DNA of 64,000 nucleotides from Lantana camara (lineage: Eukaryota; Streptophyta; Magnoliopsida; Lamiales; Verbenaceae), in contig CM074863.1 in NCBI GenBank assembly GCA_037501455.1, positions 7,498,001 to 7,562,000 of the forward strand, read 5' to 3'. The translations under genes were made by a program, and so were the position numbers. This document shows, one piece after another, positions 1-10,007 of the stretch (within the stretch, counting starts at the first letter, position 1; each line of letters opens with the position of its first letter). The notes under the pieces were generated by a model. The model saw only the letters and a program-made list of their open reading frames with translations. It searched no databases and was not told the origin of the DNA.

Positions 1-3000
1 ATTCGTTTGGCTACTTCATTCGGCCGAGCCCCTCAGCGCAAAACACTCTTGGTAACATACGCAGTGGTGGAGATAGACATTCCGTATAACATCATTATTG
101 GGCGCCCGGCCCTCGTGGACTTCAAAGCTATCATCTCCACCTACCACCAAAAGATTAAATTTCCTACATCCGAGGGTGTGGGAGAAGTACTGTGCAATGT
201 GCAAGAAGCTTGGGAATGTTACATGTTGTCCCTTAGAAAGCCTAAAACGGAGAAAACCTTCCAAATTGGTTCCACCAAAAAGTCAGTGGATTTCCCCAAC
301 CTAGATGAGGACAGCCCAGCACGGAAAAGGGCAAAATTGAACAAGAAGAAGAACAAAAAGAAGAGGGGAAACAACGAGGAGAATCCCCTCGAAAGTACAC
401 CACCGGGAACCGTTGGGGGATCGTCCTCAGAAGGAGACGAGCCGGGAGAGGGTGAACCAGCCCCCGGTGACCGTTTGATAGGAAAGAAGAGGACGCTCGA
501 ACTTCCTCGCCCTGAGATAAGGATCGAACCCTCGGAGAAGTTCCTTACCATTGAGCTGGAGCCAGGAAACAAGGACAAGACTACACAGATAGGATCAAAC
601 CTCTCAGGGCCTTCTCAGATTATGATGATCGACTTCCTAAGGGAAAACAGTGATGTATTTGCATGGAAAGCCTCCGATCTCACAGGGATTGACCCGAGCG
701 TCATTGTCCATAGGCTTAATGTGGATCCCTCTTTCAAACCCGTCAAGCAGAAAAAGCGGGATGTGCACGGCTTCCGAAAGAAAGTCATCGAGGAGGAAGT
801 TAGTAAACTCCTTGAGGCTCAGTATATCGAGCCCATCTTGTACCCGGAATGGTTGTGTAATGTTGTTCTGGTGCCCAAGAGCGCGAATAAATGGCGCATG
901 TGCAACGATTTCACTGATCTCAACAAGGCCTGCCCTAAAGATCCGTACCCGCTGCCCCGGATTGACCAATTGGTGGATTCGACCGCTGGCTGCGAGCTCA
1001 TGAGCATGATGGACGCTTTCCAGGGATACTATCAGATCTTCATGGCCCCAGAAGACCGCCCCAAAACTTCGTTTGTTGTCCATCTGGGGGTATACTGTTT
1101 CTTGGTCATGCCATTCGGACTCAAGAACGCTGGAGCTACGTATCAACGGCTCGTCAACAAGATGTTTGAGAAAGAAATTGGAAGGTCCATGGAGGTTTAC
1201 TTGGATGATATGATTGTCAAAAGCGAGCGCCATGACTCCTACTTGGAAGATCTCAAGCGTACCTTTTCAATCCTGCGCCAGTATGGGATGAAATTGAACC
1301 CATCGAAGTGTACCTTTGGAGTACAAGGGGGAAAGTTCTTAGGGTACATGGTCAGTCAGAGGGGAATTGAGGCCAATCCGGAGAAGATCAAGGCCATTTT
1401 GGAAATTCCCTCCCCTCGAAACTTGCGGGAAGTACAAGTACTAGTGGGCAAGATCATCTCGCTGAACAGATTTATTTCACGCTCGGCGGACAGGAATCTT
1501 CCTTTCTTCAAAATTTTGAGGAACGCCCGTAACTTTGCTTGGACGGAGGAATGCGAAAGGGCGCTGCAAGACATGAAGGCTTACTTATCGAGCGCCCCAT
1601 TGCTGACTAAGCCTGTCGAAGGCGAGAGATTATTCATGTATCTTTCCGTTTCTTCCGAGGCCACGAGCGCGGTTCTGATCGCTGTACGTGAGCGGAAACA
1701 CCTACCTGTCTATTATCTGAGCAAAACATTGCAAGGAGCCGAAAAGAAGTATTTGGAGATTGAGAAATTCGCGTTCGCTCTTATTAACGCCTCAAGAAGG
1801 TTAAGGCCTTACTTTCAAGCGCATTCCATAACGGTTCTCACCGACCAGCCCTTGAAGCAAGTGCTGTCCAAACCAGATGTGTCTGGGAGATTAATCAAGT
1901 GGGCCATCGAATTGAGCCAGTTCGACTTATGTTTCGAGCCCAGGACCGCGATACAGGCCCAGGTTGTAGCTGATTTACTAGTCGAGCGCTTTGGTTTAGA
2001 GCCCACCGTTGCGGAGAATGAGGGGTTATGGGTACTGCACACAGATGGTTCCTCAACCTCTCAAGGGGGAGGAGTAGGAGTAGCCCTCAGAAACCCTGAG
2101 GGGATCGAGCTGGACTTTGCAATCAAGCTGGATTTCCAAGTCACTAATAACGAAGCAGAATATGAGGCCCTCGTGCAAGGATTGAATATTGCTTTTCAGA
2201 ATGGAGCCTCCAGAATTACCGCTTATGTGGATTCACAGTTAATAGCGAGCCAGATTGAAGGAACTTACGAGGCTCGAGAAACCACCATGGTACAGTACTT
2301 AAATAAAGCCAGAGAAATCATTGGGAAGTTCAAGGAATTTCATCTACTTCAAGTACCGAGAGAAGAGAACGAGCGTGCGGACGCTCTGTCAAAGTTTGCA
2401 TCGGCTTTAGAGGGCACTTCCGAGCGTTCTGTTACGTTCCTTAGGACTGAGGAACCTTTAATCAAGGAAAGGGTCACCACTAAGCTAATCGCCATGATCG
2501 ATTCAAACGAGCCCTGTTGGCTTGATGACATCGTCATCTTCCTTAGGGACGGAGTTCCCCCCATTGATAAGGTGGAAGCTAGGAAAGTCCGAAGTAAAGC
2601 CCCTCGTTTCGCTCTGGATCCCGAGGGAAGGTTATTCAAGAAATCATTTCAGGGACCACCAATGAGATGCCTGAGGCCCTCACAAGCGAAGGAGACGCTC
2701 GAACTCATCCACAATGGAAGCTGTGGGAATCATTCCGGAGGGCGTATCTTGGCGAAAAAGGTTCTGAGAAGTGGGTTTTATTGGCCTACAGTTCTCCAAG
2801 ATGCCATTGAATTTTCGAGGAAGTGCCCCAAATGCCAATTTCATTCAAATCTCCCTCAATTGCCAGCCGCACAAATGATCCCCATAAACGTCTCTTGGCC
2901 TTTCGATCAGTGGGGAATAGACATCGTGGGCCCCTTGCCCATGGCCGCGGGGCAAAAGAAGTTTGTCATTTTAGCCGTCGATTACTTCACCAAATGGGCC

Positions 3001-3747
3001 GAGGCCGAAGCGGTGGCAAAAATTACTTTCAAGGTTGTGAGGGACTTCATCTGGAAAAACATCATTTGCAGGTACGGCATACCGAGGGTGCTCATTTCTG
3101 ACAACGGATCTCAGTTCATCGCAGCTGACACAAGAGAATGGTGCTCAGAGTTGGGGATCGAACAGCGGTTTACCTCTGTAGGGCACCCCCAAGCTAATGG
3201 GCAAGCGGAAGTTACCAACAGGATTATCTTGCAACATTTGAAAACCATGATTGAGAGCAAGAAAAGTGAGTGGGCTGAGGAGTTGCAAGGAGCGCTTTGG
3301 GCTTATCGCACCACCCCACGAGCGGCCACCGGAGAAACACCTTACGCGCTCGTCTATGGATCAGAAGCAATGATACCAGCGGAAATAGTAAATGAATCCG
3401 CCCGTGTCGGCTATTTCGAGCCTCAACTCAACAATGGCAACAGGAGCTTGGAGTTGGATTTGCTGGATGAAAGGAGAGACAAAGCATGGGCTAAGATTCA
3501 CTATTATAAAGCCTCTGTGGCCCAACAGTACAACAAGCGCGTGAGGGAAAGAACTTTTCAGTTGGGAGACTTGGTTTTGAAGAAAGTGGAAGTATCCAAG
3601 CACGTGGGGAAATTGGACCCCAATTGGGAAGGCCCATTCAAGGTCGTACAACTCAGAGCTAACAACACTTACACCCTGGAGACACTTCAAGGTGAGCGCT
3701 TGCTTCGTCCTTGGAACGCATGTAACCTCCGGCGGTTTTATGTTTAA
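1..3747 (+). CDS. Retrotransposon Pol polyprotein (protease end, RT, RNase H, archaeal-type RNase H, integrase), 5' partial
   Basis: This frame is open from base 1 to TAA at 3745-3747, so the true start lies upstream. The first ~80 codons look like the C-terminal part of an aspartic protease domain (YNIIIGRPAL near base 85). Reverse transcriptase follows, with its catalytic YLDD at 1198-1209. A connection RNase H comes next (about 1620-1870). A second RNase H of the archaeal type starts at about 2030 with HTDGSS and carries the later acidic positions in NNEAEYEAL and YVDSQLIASQ; this duplicated RNase H is a Tat-lineage trait. Integrase has the zinc-binding H-H-C-C pattern (HNGSCGNHSG, CPKCQ) at about 2709-2840 and the D-D-E core in GIDIVGPLP, SDNGSQF and GQAEV (about 2914-3210). 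The C-terminus has a GKLDPNWEGPFKV motif and no chromodomain. No stop or frameshift is seen, so the enzymes may still be functional. Confidence 0.95.
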   Translation: MRLATSFGRAPQRKTLLVTYAVVEIDIPYNIIIGRPALVDFKAIISTYHQKIKFPTSEGVGEVLCNVQEAWECYMLSLRKPKTEKTFQIGSTKKSVDFPNLDEDSPARKRAKLNKKKNKKKRGNNEENPLESTPPGTVGGSSSEGDEPGEGEPAPGDRLIGKKRTLELPRPEIRIEPSEKFLTIELEPGNKDKTTQIGSNLSGPSQIMMIDFLRENSDVFAWKASDLTGIDPSVIVHRLNVDPSFKPVKQKKRDVHGFRKKVIEEEVSKLLEAQYIEPILYPEWLCNVVLVPKSANKWRMCNDFTDLNKACPKDPYPLPRIDQLVDSTAGCELMSMMDAFQGYYQIFMAPEDRPKTSFVVHLGVYCFLVMPFGLKNAGATYQRLVNKMFEKEIGRSMEVYLDDMIVKSERHDSYLEDLKRTFSILRQYGMKLNPSKCTFGVQGGKFLGYMVSQRGIEANPEKIKAILEIPSPRNLREVQVLVGKIISLNRFISRSADRNLPFFKILRNARNFAWTEECERALQDMKAYLSSAPLLTKPVEGERLFMYLSVSSEATSAVLIAVRERKHLPVYYLSKTLQGAEKKYLEIEKFAFALINASRRLRPYFQAHSITVLTDQPLKQVLSKPDVSGRLIKWAIELSQFDLCFEPRTAIQAQVVADLLVERFGLEPTVAENEGLWVLHTDGSSTSQGGGVGVALRNPEGIELDFAIKLDFQVTNNEAEYEALVQGLNIAFQNGASRITAYVDSQLIASQIEGTYEARETTMVQYLNKAREIIGKFKEFHLLQVPREENERADALSKFASALEGTSERSVTFLRTEEPLIKERVTTKLIAMIDSNEPCWLDDIVIFLRDGVPPIDKVEARKVRSKAPRFALDPEGRLFKKSFQGPPMRCLRPSQAKETLELIHNGSCGNHSGGRILAKKVLRSGFYWPTVLQDAIEFSRKCPKCQFHSNLPQLPAAQMIPINVSWPFDQWGIDIVGPLPMAAGQKKFVILAVDYFTKWAEAEAVAKITFKVVRDFIWKNIICRYGIPRVLISDNGSQFIAADTREWCSELGIEQRFTSVGHPQANGQAEVTNRIILQHLKTMIESKKSEWAEELQGALWAYRTTPRAATGETPYALVYGSEAMIPAEIVNESARVGYFEPQLNNGNRSLELDLLDERRDKAWAKIHYYKASVAQQYNKRVRERTFQLGDLVLKKVEVSKHVGKLDPNWEGPFKVVQLRANNTYTLETLQGERLLRPWNACNLRRFYV

Positions 3748-4060
3748 AAGCCCTTTGCAAACCTTGATGTAACAAGCCTCTTTAACGGGTGCTATGTAAT
3801 TCCAATCACAAGTAAGCAATTACATAGTCTTTTTTATTTTTATTTTCTCTAATATTCCTGTTTCTGTGATTGCTTGAATGGATAAGTCCCACGGCACTCG
3901 TCTTCGCGAGCGTGGTTGGCAACCCATTCCAATATGTATGCTGTTAGCTCGTATGGGTTACGCTTGCCAGTACTCTACTCCGCATGAGGGGACGCCCTCG
4001 TAAGGATAGACTGGTTACGCTCACAACCAATTAAGCGAGTTGGAAGAAGATTATGAAGAA
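3748..4060. other. 3' untranslated spacer of the retrotransposon
   Basis: Non-coding sequence between the pol stop codon and the first tandem array. No ORF of note. It shares short GAGCG/CGCTC words with the rest of the element. Confidence 0.6.
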
Positions 4061-4264
4061 AATCCTAGTAGGCCTTGGCCGTTTCATAAAACGCCTTGCG
4101 CTCGAAGACGGGATCACCTACAAGAGCAAATCCTAGTAGGCCTTGGCCGTTTCTTATAACGCCTTGCGCTCGAAAACGGGATCTCCTACAAGAACAAATC
4201 CTAGTAGGCCTTGGCCGTTCCTTATAACGCCTTGCGCTCGAAAATGGGATTTCCTGTAGAGCCA
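4061..4264. repeat. Tandem array, three copies of a 68-bp unit
   Basis: Three head-to-tail units start at 4061, 4129 and 4197, each beginning aatcctagtaggccttgg and containing ccttgcgctcgaa. Spacing is exactly 68 bp and the units differ by a few substitutions. The array lies in the 3' untranslated spacer of the Tat element, a zone known in Tat/Ogre elements for variable tandem repeats. Confidence 0.92.
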
Positions 4265-4324
4265 GAAATATAACAAAAGCCAGAGCGCTCGACCAATGGC
4301 CTCAGAGTCAAGAAGGTATTGCAC

Positions 4325-4838
4325 AAGTCATGAACGAGGGCAACCACTCAGTAAGACCCTCGCATACACTCAAGACTCAGCAAAATCCCCCAAAGGCGGG
4401 AGGAATGTCACAAGTCATGAGCGGGGGGCAATCACACAATAAGACCCTCACGATCGCTCATGACTTAGACAAATGTTCAAGAAAAATTTATACAAAGTCA
4501 TGAGCGGGGGGGCAATCACACAATAAGACCCTCACGATCGCTCATGACTTAGACAAATTTTCAAAGGCAGAAATTTATACAAGTCTTGAGCGGGGGGGCA
4601 ATCACACAATAAGACCCTCACGATCGCTCATGACTTAGACAAATGTTCAAGAAAAATTTATACAAAGTCATGAGCGGGGGGGGCAATCACACAATAAGAC
4701 CCTCACGATCGCTCATGACTTAGACAAATTTTCAAAGGCAGAAATTTATACAAGTCTTGAGTGGGGGGCAATCTCACCATAAGACCCTCACGATCGCTCA
4801 AGACTTAGACAAATTTTCGTTGCATCGGAAAAATAAAA
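4325..4838. repeat. Tandem array, six copies of an 83-87-bp hairpin-forming unit
   Basis: Units start near 4325, 4412, 4495, 4581, 4665 and 4752. The first is the most diverged. Each typical unit opens with aagtcatgagcg and ends its core with cgctcatgactt, so each copy carries a 10-12-bp inverted repeat around a ~35-base loop containing caatcacacaataagaccc. A G-run after the first arm varies from 6 to 8 bases between copies, which looks like replication slippage. Alternate units (tcatgag and tcttgag variants) resemble each other more than their neighbours, suggesting a two-unit higher-order period of about 170 bp. Confidence 0.9.
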
Positions 4839-5917
4839 CATTCACGGAGTATGCTACAAGGTCTTATTATATGATTCATAAGTGAACAGAAGAGCAGAGT
4901 CATGAAAATAGAATGTATATTCATTGATAAGGGAAATCTTACAAGATAAGGGCTCAAAGGCCACTGAATATTGTTCCAAAAGAGGAAAGTAGCAGAAAAA
5001 CAGGAAAATACAGAAGGAGATTACAAGGGAAAACTTCAGGCGGCTGGGGCGATGTCTTCATCAACGATCACTAGAATGTTCTGAGCCACGGGGCTTTGAA
5101 CTGGGCCCTCAGGCTCTTGCGGTTGATCTTGGGGATCGTTGGGCTCGTTTGCACCAGGAGCGGGAACGTTGGCATTTTCAGCAATTATGACCGGGGCTTC
5201 CTCCATGACGGGCGCTTCAGGCTCATCTTCAGGACCATCATTTTGAGCCGCACCTCCTTCCCGATGAGCGTCGGTGTACTCACCTTGGATCAGTTTCACC
5301 AAGAATTCATACTCCATCTCCGCAATGGCGTCCGCGGGGTCGTTGGGGTCCTCATCCACCTCCTCACAGCGCTCGTTGAACATGAGCCCCGTGCCTTCAG
5401 CTCCCTTCATCGCTGGATCGGTCAGCCCCTTGTGAATGCCCTGATCCACTGCCAAGTTGAAGGCATTTTGGGCCTCATCTAAGCAGTGTAGCGAGGCTGC
5501 GAAATTGAAGGCTTTGGAGTGGCAGAACTTGATTAGAGCCTCCTTATTGGCACGCTCCAGACTCCGAGGCCACTCGTTCACGGCGGCGTTGAAATTCCGC
5601 TCGGCCTCCAGAGCCCTCGTCTTCAAACTGTCGCGCTCGGCCTCCGCCTTCCTGCAGCGCTCGTTAGCCTGAGCCAACTGGCCGCTCAAGCCGCTCCGAG
5701 CGTTCTCCACCGCCTGGAAATCCTCCTTTAGTTTTTCCAGCTCCCCCTCCGTTTTATTGTACAAATCCTTGAGGGATTCATACTTGGCGATTTCCGTGTC
5801 CAGCTCCGATTGGATATGAGCCGGATCATTTGAGCGGGCCATCTTCTTGTACTTGGCCTTGCGCTCGGCGTAAGTGGAGGCTCGCATTTGCACATTTCGG
5901 AGCCGGGGAAGAACTTG

Positions 5918-6024
5918 CTGCATAAGTGGGAGGAAAGGAAGGTGTTAAGGAAAAAAGTATAATATATATAAAAAGGTGTTAACTTACAGAAATCAACAAA
6001 GATTAGCAAGGAGTGAAGACTTAC
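5918..6024 (-). other. Intron 2 of the antisense retrotransposon gene
   Basis: The donor gtaagtcttc follows a TCC codon and the acceptor is ttatgcag. It is phase 0 and joins the exon 2 residues AHALIS to QVLPRLRN. The 107-base AT-rich insert would otherwise break the frame. Confidence 0.85.
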
Positions 6025-6683
6025 GGAGATTAGAGCGTGGGCCGCATCGAAGGTCACTTGCTCCACAGACTTGCTGAAGAGGTGCCGATGGTCCGCCGAG
6101 AACTGGGCCCTGCTGTAAAGATCTTGGGCGATAGTCTGGGATAGAGTGCCTGGCCTCAGCAAAATTGGCCCCCCGTCCGTGGGACCTGTGCAGTCCCTGT
6201 CCCCTCGTCGAGAGAACCCCCATACATGCTCCTCCTCTGAAGAGGAAGTGTCCCCCTCGCCCTTGGGGCCCTCGACTACCTGTTTGCCCTTGCCCTTGAT
6301 TGCAGCAGAATCGGGCATCCTCTTCCTCTTGCGGGAAGGCCTACTTGCGCTCGGGGGAACCTCAGTTATCGCCAACGTGGTTGCTGGCCCCACTTGTTCT
6401 GCAGCCATGGGGGGTTGAACATCGCCCGCTCTATCTGAAGAAGACCGCCCCCTGGTTTCCCTGTTGGCCACTCTACGTTCCCCTCGACCACGAGGGGGTT
6501 GGACCTCAAGATGGGCGCTCGAACTGGCGCCCTGATCGCCGCTACGAGCGTCCCCGCGGTTGTTACGGTTGCGAGGGCGCTGTTGCTCGCGTTGCTGGTC
6601 CCCTTGCGGGGCTTGGTTTCTGTTCGCGTGGCCAAAACGAGCCGCTTGTCTGATTCCACCAGCCATCTCTAGTATTGCGGTTC

Positions 6684-6809
6684 CTGCGAAAAGGGAAAAT
6701 TTCAAGGGTTATAAATCCTTAGACAAGAATTGTTAAGTATGCAAGTTACAAATACAAAGAAGCAGTTAGTATTCATTCCTATCTAAAGTTAGTGCCCTAA
6801 GAATCTAAC
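6684..6809 (-). other. Intron 1 of the antisense retrotransposon gene
   Basis: The donor gttagattct follows AGAGAGCGCTG, and the acceptor is ttttcgcag before GAACCGCAATA. It splits a glycine codon after the first base, and the joined frame reads on without a stop. Confidence 0.83.
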
Positions 6810-7718
6810 CAGCGCTCTCTATGTCACGAGACGGAGGGTTGTCAAGATAATAAGGGTCATTGGAAAGGCCACATAGGAACATGAGCTCTGCGTCGTCTAT
6901 CCAGTCCTTCGCTTGTATAAGGTGACCCTCGTCCTTTAGGGTTGCTGCCAGGCTTTTGGCCCAATCTTTGGGGAGTGAGGGTGGCAAACGACTCTTTGAA
7001 TACGAGCCCCATTCCGTGATCACCCCAAAGCCCTCTTCGGTTGGAGCCTTGACGAAGATAAACTTCTCCTTCCAGTCAGGGCCATAAGTGGTCGAGGGCG
7101 AGTTGATCAATTTCATATGTGCCTTCGCTTGAACATAATAAAAGCCAGCCTCGGGAGACGAGCGAGAAGAGCTGACCACTTGGAAGAGAGCGTTGAAATT
7201 CCGCAAGGAGGGCTCGTAGCCCAGGCTCCTCATCAGGATTATGAAGCAGGTCAACAAAGCCAAGCCGTTGGGCACAATTTGTGACGGACACAAGCCCAGG
7301 TCATTCAACAAATGGGCCATTGAGACCGAGATAGGGAACCTCAAGCCTCCTGAACTCACCGTATCCACGTATACGGCCATCTCCCCAAGAGGCGGATTAT
7401 TAGCACGCTCGTGGTTCTCTGGGATTCTCCACCTATACCGCTCGTCCCAGTAAATGGGGGCCATCATCGTTTTCACGTCTCCCACGGTAACTGTGCTGGG
7501 AGTCTCATCAGGCGTGCGCTCGGTAGCTTGGTAGCCTGACCCTTCACCCTCATTATGTCCTTTGGATTTTTGGGATCTTTTGCCTTTTCCCTTATCACGG
7601 GCTCTTTCTGAAGGCCTAGTAATGGCTTCAGCTACTGGAAGCGGGTTTGCGACGGCCACCGTCACGGTATGGCGGTGAGGATGAGTGGCACTTTGAGTTA
7701 TGGGGAGAACAACCCCTT

Positions 7719-7723
7719 GCCTC
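7719..7723. repeat. Target site duplication of the solo LTR, left copy
   Basis: gcctc here is repeated exactly at 9206-9210 on the other side of the LTR, the 5-bp duplication expected for Ty3/gypsy integration. Confidence 0.9.
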
Positions 7724-9205
7724 TGATAGTATGCATAAATTACATGAAAAACTCTTTCTTTTCCCCCTGAATTGGATCAGATTTCTACTTAATTTGCTTT
7801 TATTTGGCTTTTGCAGAAACAAGTTGATAAATGGGGGATTTGGCAGAATTACGAAGGAAAAGATGCTAAGTGTTGAAAATGCCTGAGCCATGACCCCAAC
7901 GTATGATCATCCCTAAGGCCAATTCACGTAAAGCAGACCACGGTCAACAAGTGCGGCTGAATCCTCTTGTTCGGACAGGTGGCACACATGCAACAGCTTG
8001 CTAACCTGGCCAACATGCAAGAATTGATCCTTCATTTTTGGAGTTTCAAGGATCCTAATCATGCTAATTGGGATTTGGGAAAGTTATTTTGTCCCCCTTG
8101 ATCATTATCTTAAGTAGAGAGGAGGAGAAGGAAGGAGATAATTCATCTTGGGGCTGGAGAGGAAAAACGTAGCAGCTGCTGCTGCTGGAGCAGAGCAAGA
8201 ATAGGGGCTGATCCCCTGTTTCGGCCAAGAGCAAGAAATCCCTTTTCCTTTCCTCTTTTTAGTTGAATTTCATGCTTAGATCATAGAATACTTTAGTATA
8301 TCTTTTGTAGCTTAATTTAGTTGGTTTAAATTCAGTTCCTTAGCAGTTTATTAGCCTTATATATTCTGTAAATATGATCCGTGGCTGAACATATTTATCT
8401 TAGTTAGGTTGTATCTTTATTCCTTGCCAATATCTATGAGATCTAAATGAATGAATGCGAATCTAGTCCATGGTATTTATGCATGCTTTGAACGTATCTA
8501 TATGAGTTGTTTTCGAATCATCTTTCTGATCAATCGATGCCTAGATAACAGCTTGATACGGTTATACTGATACTTGATACGTAATAGTCTTGTAAAGGTA
8601 TGGAAGAACCGCACATCATTGAGAGTTTACCACCATGTTTACTCAATAAAATGGTGAGGCATGTGTGATATGATCTCATAAATCCAAGCTTCTTGAGATT
8701 TTGGATCATGATTAATGTCCTTTTGGTGCTCAATGCTATCATATAGTTAAATCCTAGATACTTGTTCGCGGGACTGCTATGTGGTAAGAATTTAATTGAT
8801 GAGCTTCTCTTGATTAAGTTAAAAATAAGAAAGGATGATATAGATGAGCTTCTTGTCTATTGTAAGTTAATCTACCATTCGATCAGGTTTGATTTTTGCA
8901 TCAAGGATTAGATACAGGTATGGAATGAAGTAACAACTTAGCTAGGGTATTTCTCTCATAATCAACCTTTACAACTATCTTCATTTTCAGCCGTAGTTAT
9001 TTGAGTAATCTGATTTTGTGCTTTAGAGTAGTTTGTTTTAATTACGTTAACCTCCCCCCCTTCTTTACTTTTGTTGTTTGTTTGCTTGGCTATTAGGAGA
9101 TTTACGAGACCAACCAATCTCTGTGGGATCGACCCTTTACCACTATACACAATTTATTGTGTTTGGTAGTTTAGTATTATTATTTGGTGGATTCGACAAC
9201 CATCA
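7724..9205 (+). mobile_element. Solo LTR of a second Ty3/gypsy element
   Basis: The block starts TGATAG and ends CCATCA (matching TGAT/ATCA ends) and is flanked by identical 5-bp gcctc duplications, with no internal domain. Its 3' part contains ctgtgggatcgaccc near 9120 and ggtggattcgac near 9186, wording typical of the 3' ends of plant Ty3/gypsy LTRs. At 1,482 bp it is longer than the host element's own LTR and unrelated to it. Loss of the internal region by LTR-LTR recombination is the usual origin. Confidence 0.92.
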
Positions 9206-9210
9206 GCCTC
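9206..9210. repeat. Target site duplication of the solo LTR, right copy
   Basis: gcctc, identical to 7719-7723. Confidence 0.9.
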
Positions 9211-9660
9211 TCCGCCTCCATGACCAGATTCATCTCTTCGAAAAGAGGATCCACTCCGCCAGGATTCCTATCCTCCATAGCCATCACTGCCGCCCCCAAC
9301 TCCTCATCTCTAGGGGAATCGGGTGAAGAAGAACTCTCGGTGGCCATTTCATTAATTTCACGGGCAAATTCTTCAATATGTTGGTCGGCCATGGCAAAAA
9401 CTGGGATTTGGAAGTTTTCCGGTAAAAGATTAGGGTTTCTTTAAGGAAAGAAATCTAAGGGGTTATGAAATCCTAAAGTTCGAATCTACGGTTAGCAAAG
9501 TTAGAAAATTACACTGGAAATTTACCTTGGAGATTTCTGAAAAAAAACGGGAGAAGAGGTTGAAGATGCTCTAAAGGAACTGGAATGCGAGAAAATTCTC
9601 TTTGCAAAGGATGCTTGGAAGTTCTGAATGCGTAAAGAGTGACAAGGTTTCAGAATCCCG

Positions 9661-9669
9661 TACTTATAG
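9661..9669 (-). promoter_or_regulatory. Candidate TATA box of the antisense gene
   Basis: On the minus strand this reads CTATAAGTA, about 270 bases upstream of the antisense ATG at 9392. It is the only TATA-like word noticed in the 600-bp leader between the polypurine tract and that ATG. Position and orientation suit an independent promoter for the antisense gene. This is a sequence match only. Confidence 0.4.
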
Positions 9670-9994
9670 GGATGGGAGTTGGTACCTTTTTCGGTAATGA
9701 ATTCAAAATGGTAATCATTTCCCGCCTAGGAAACCGCCCACTTTGTGGAACCGTCAAACACTTCCCAATGCTCACGCACCCCACGCGCGCCCGCATTTAA
9801 TGCTCTGACGTTTCGGATATTCAAGAATAGTACAAAGCTCAGTGTGGAGACATTACGAGCAGACGGTTGAAAAGACCGCATTAATGGCGCAGTCAGAGGA
9901 AAATTGCTCCACACGCCAGGTCCTATACGAGCGCTGCATGCTAAAAATCGAGCGTGTCAAAATTCTACAGTCCTTATCACTAAGGACTACAGAA

Positions 9995-10007
9995 TTGGGG
10001 GGCAAAA
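9995..10007 (+). other. Polypurine tract of the retrotransposon
   Basis: ttggggggcaaaa lies directly before the TG that opens the 3' LTR at 10008. A purine run abutting the LTR is the plus-strand priming site for reverse transcription. Confidence 0.85.

Larger units (their letters stand above)
5036..9392 (-). pseudogene. Antisense spliced gene of the Tat element (putative gypsy-type transposon protein), split by a solo LTR
   Basis: It is read on the strand opposite to pol. Exon 1 runs 9392-9206, is interrupted by the solo LTR plus one target duplication, and resumes at 7718-6810. Exon 2 is 6683-6025 and exon 3 is 5917-5036. Introns 6809-6684 and 6024-5918 have GT donors and AG acceptors, and the phases close. 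Without the LTR the chain is 2,637 bases, or 878 residues. The middle resembles the Pfam family called putative gypsy-type transposon (PF04195): RFPISVSMAHLLNDLGLCPS, then GPDWKEKFIFV. Exon 2 is low-complexity and basic. Exon 3 is coiled-coil rich (SLKTRALEAERNFNAAVNE) with an acidic Pro/Glu tail. Such extra antisense ORFs have been reported in Tat elements; the function is unknown. The solo LTR should now block full-length expression, although exons 2 and 3 look intact. Confidence 0.85.

Noticed and set aside
219..578. Minus-strand open frame opposite pol
   Set aside because: Shadow of the pol frame; no recognisable protein content, unlike the antisense gene at 5036-9392.
4325..4838. CRISPR-like appearance of regularly spaced repeats
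   Set aside because: The units are contiguous tandem repeats without unique spacers, inside a plant retrotransposon.
7633..9202. Alternative borders of the solo LTR with tcagc duplications
   Set aside because: These borders give TA...CA ends and break the antisense frame; the gcctc borders give TGAT...ATCA ends and keep the frame.
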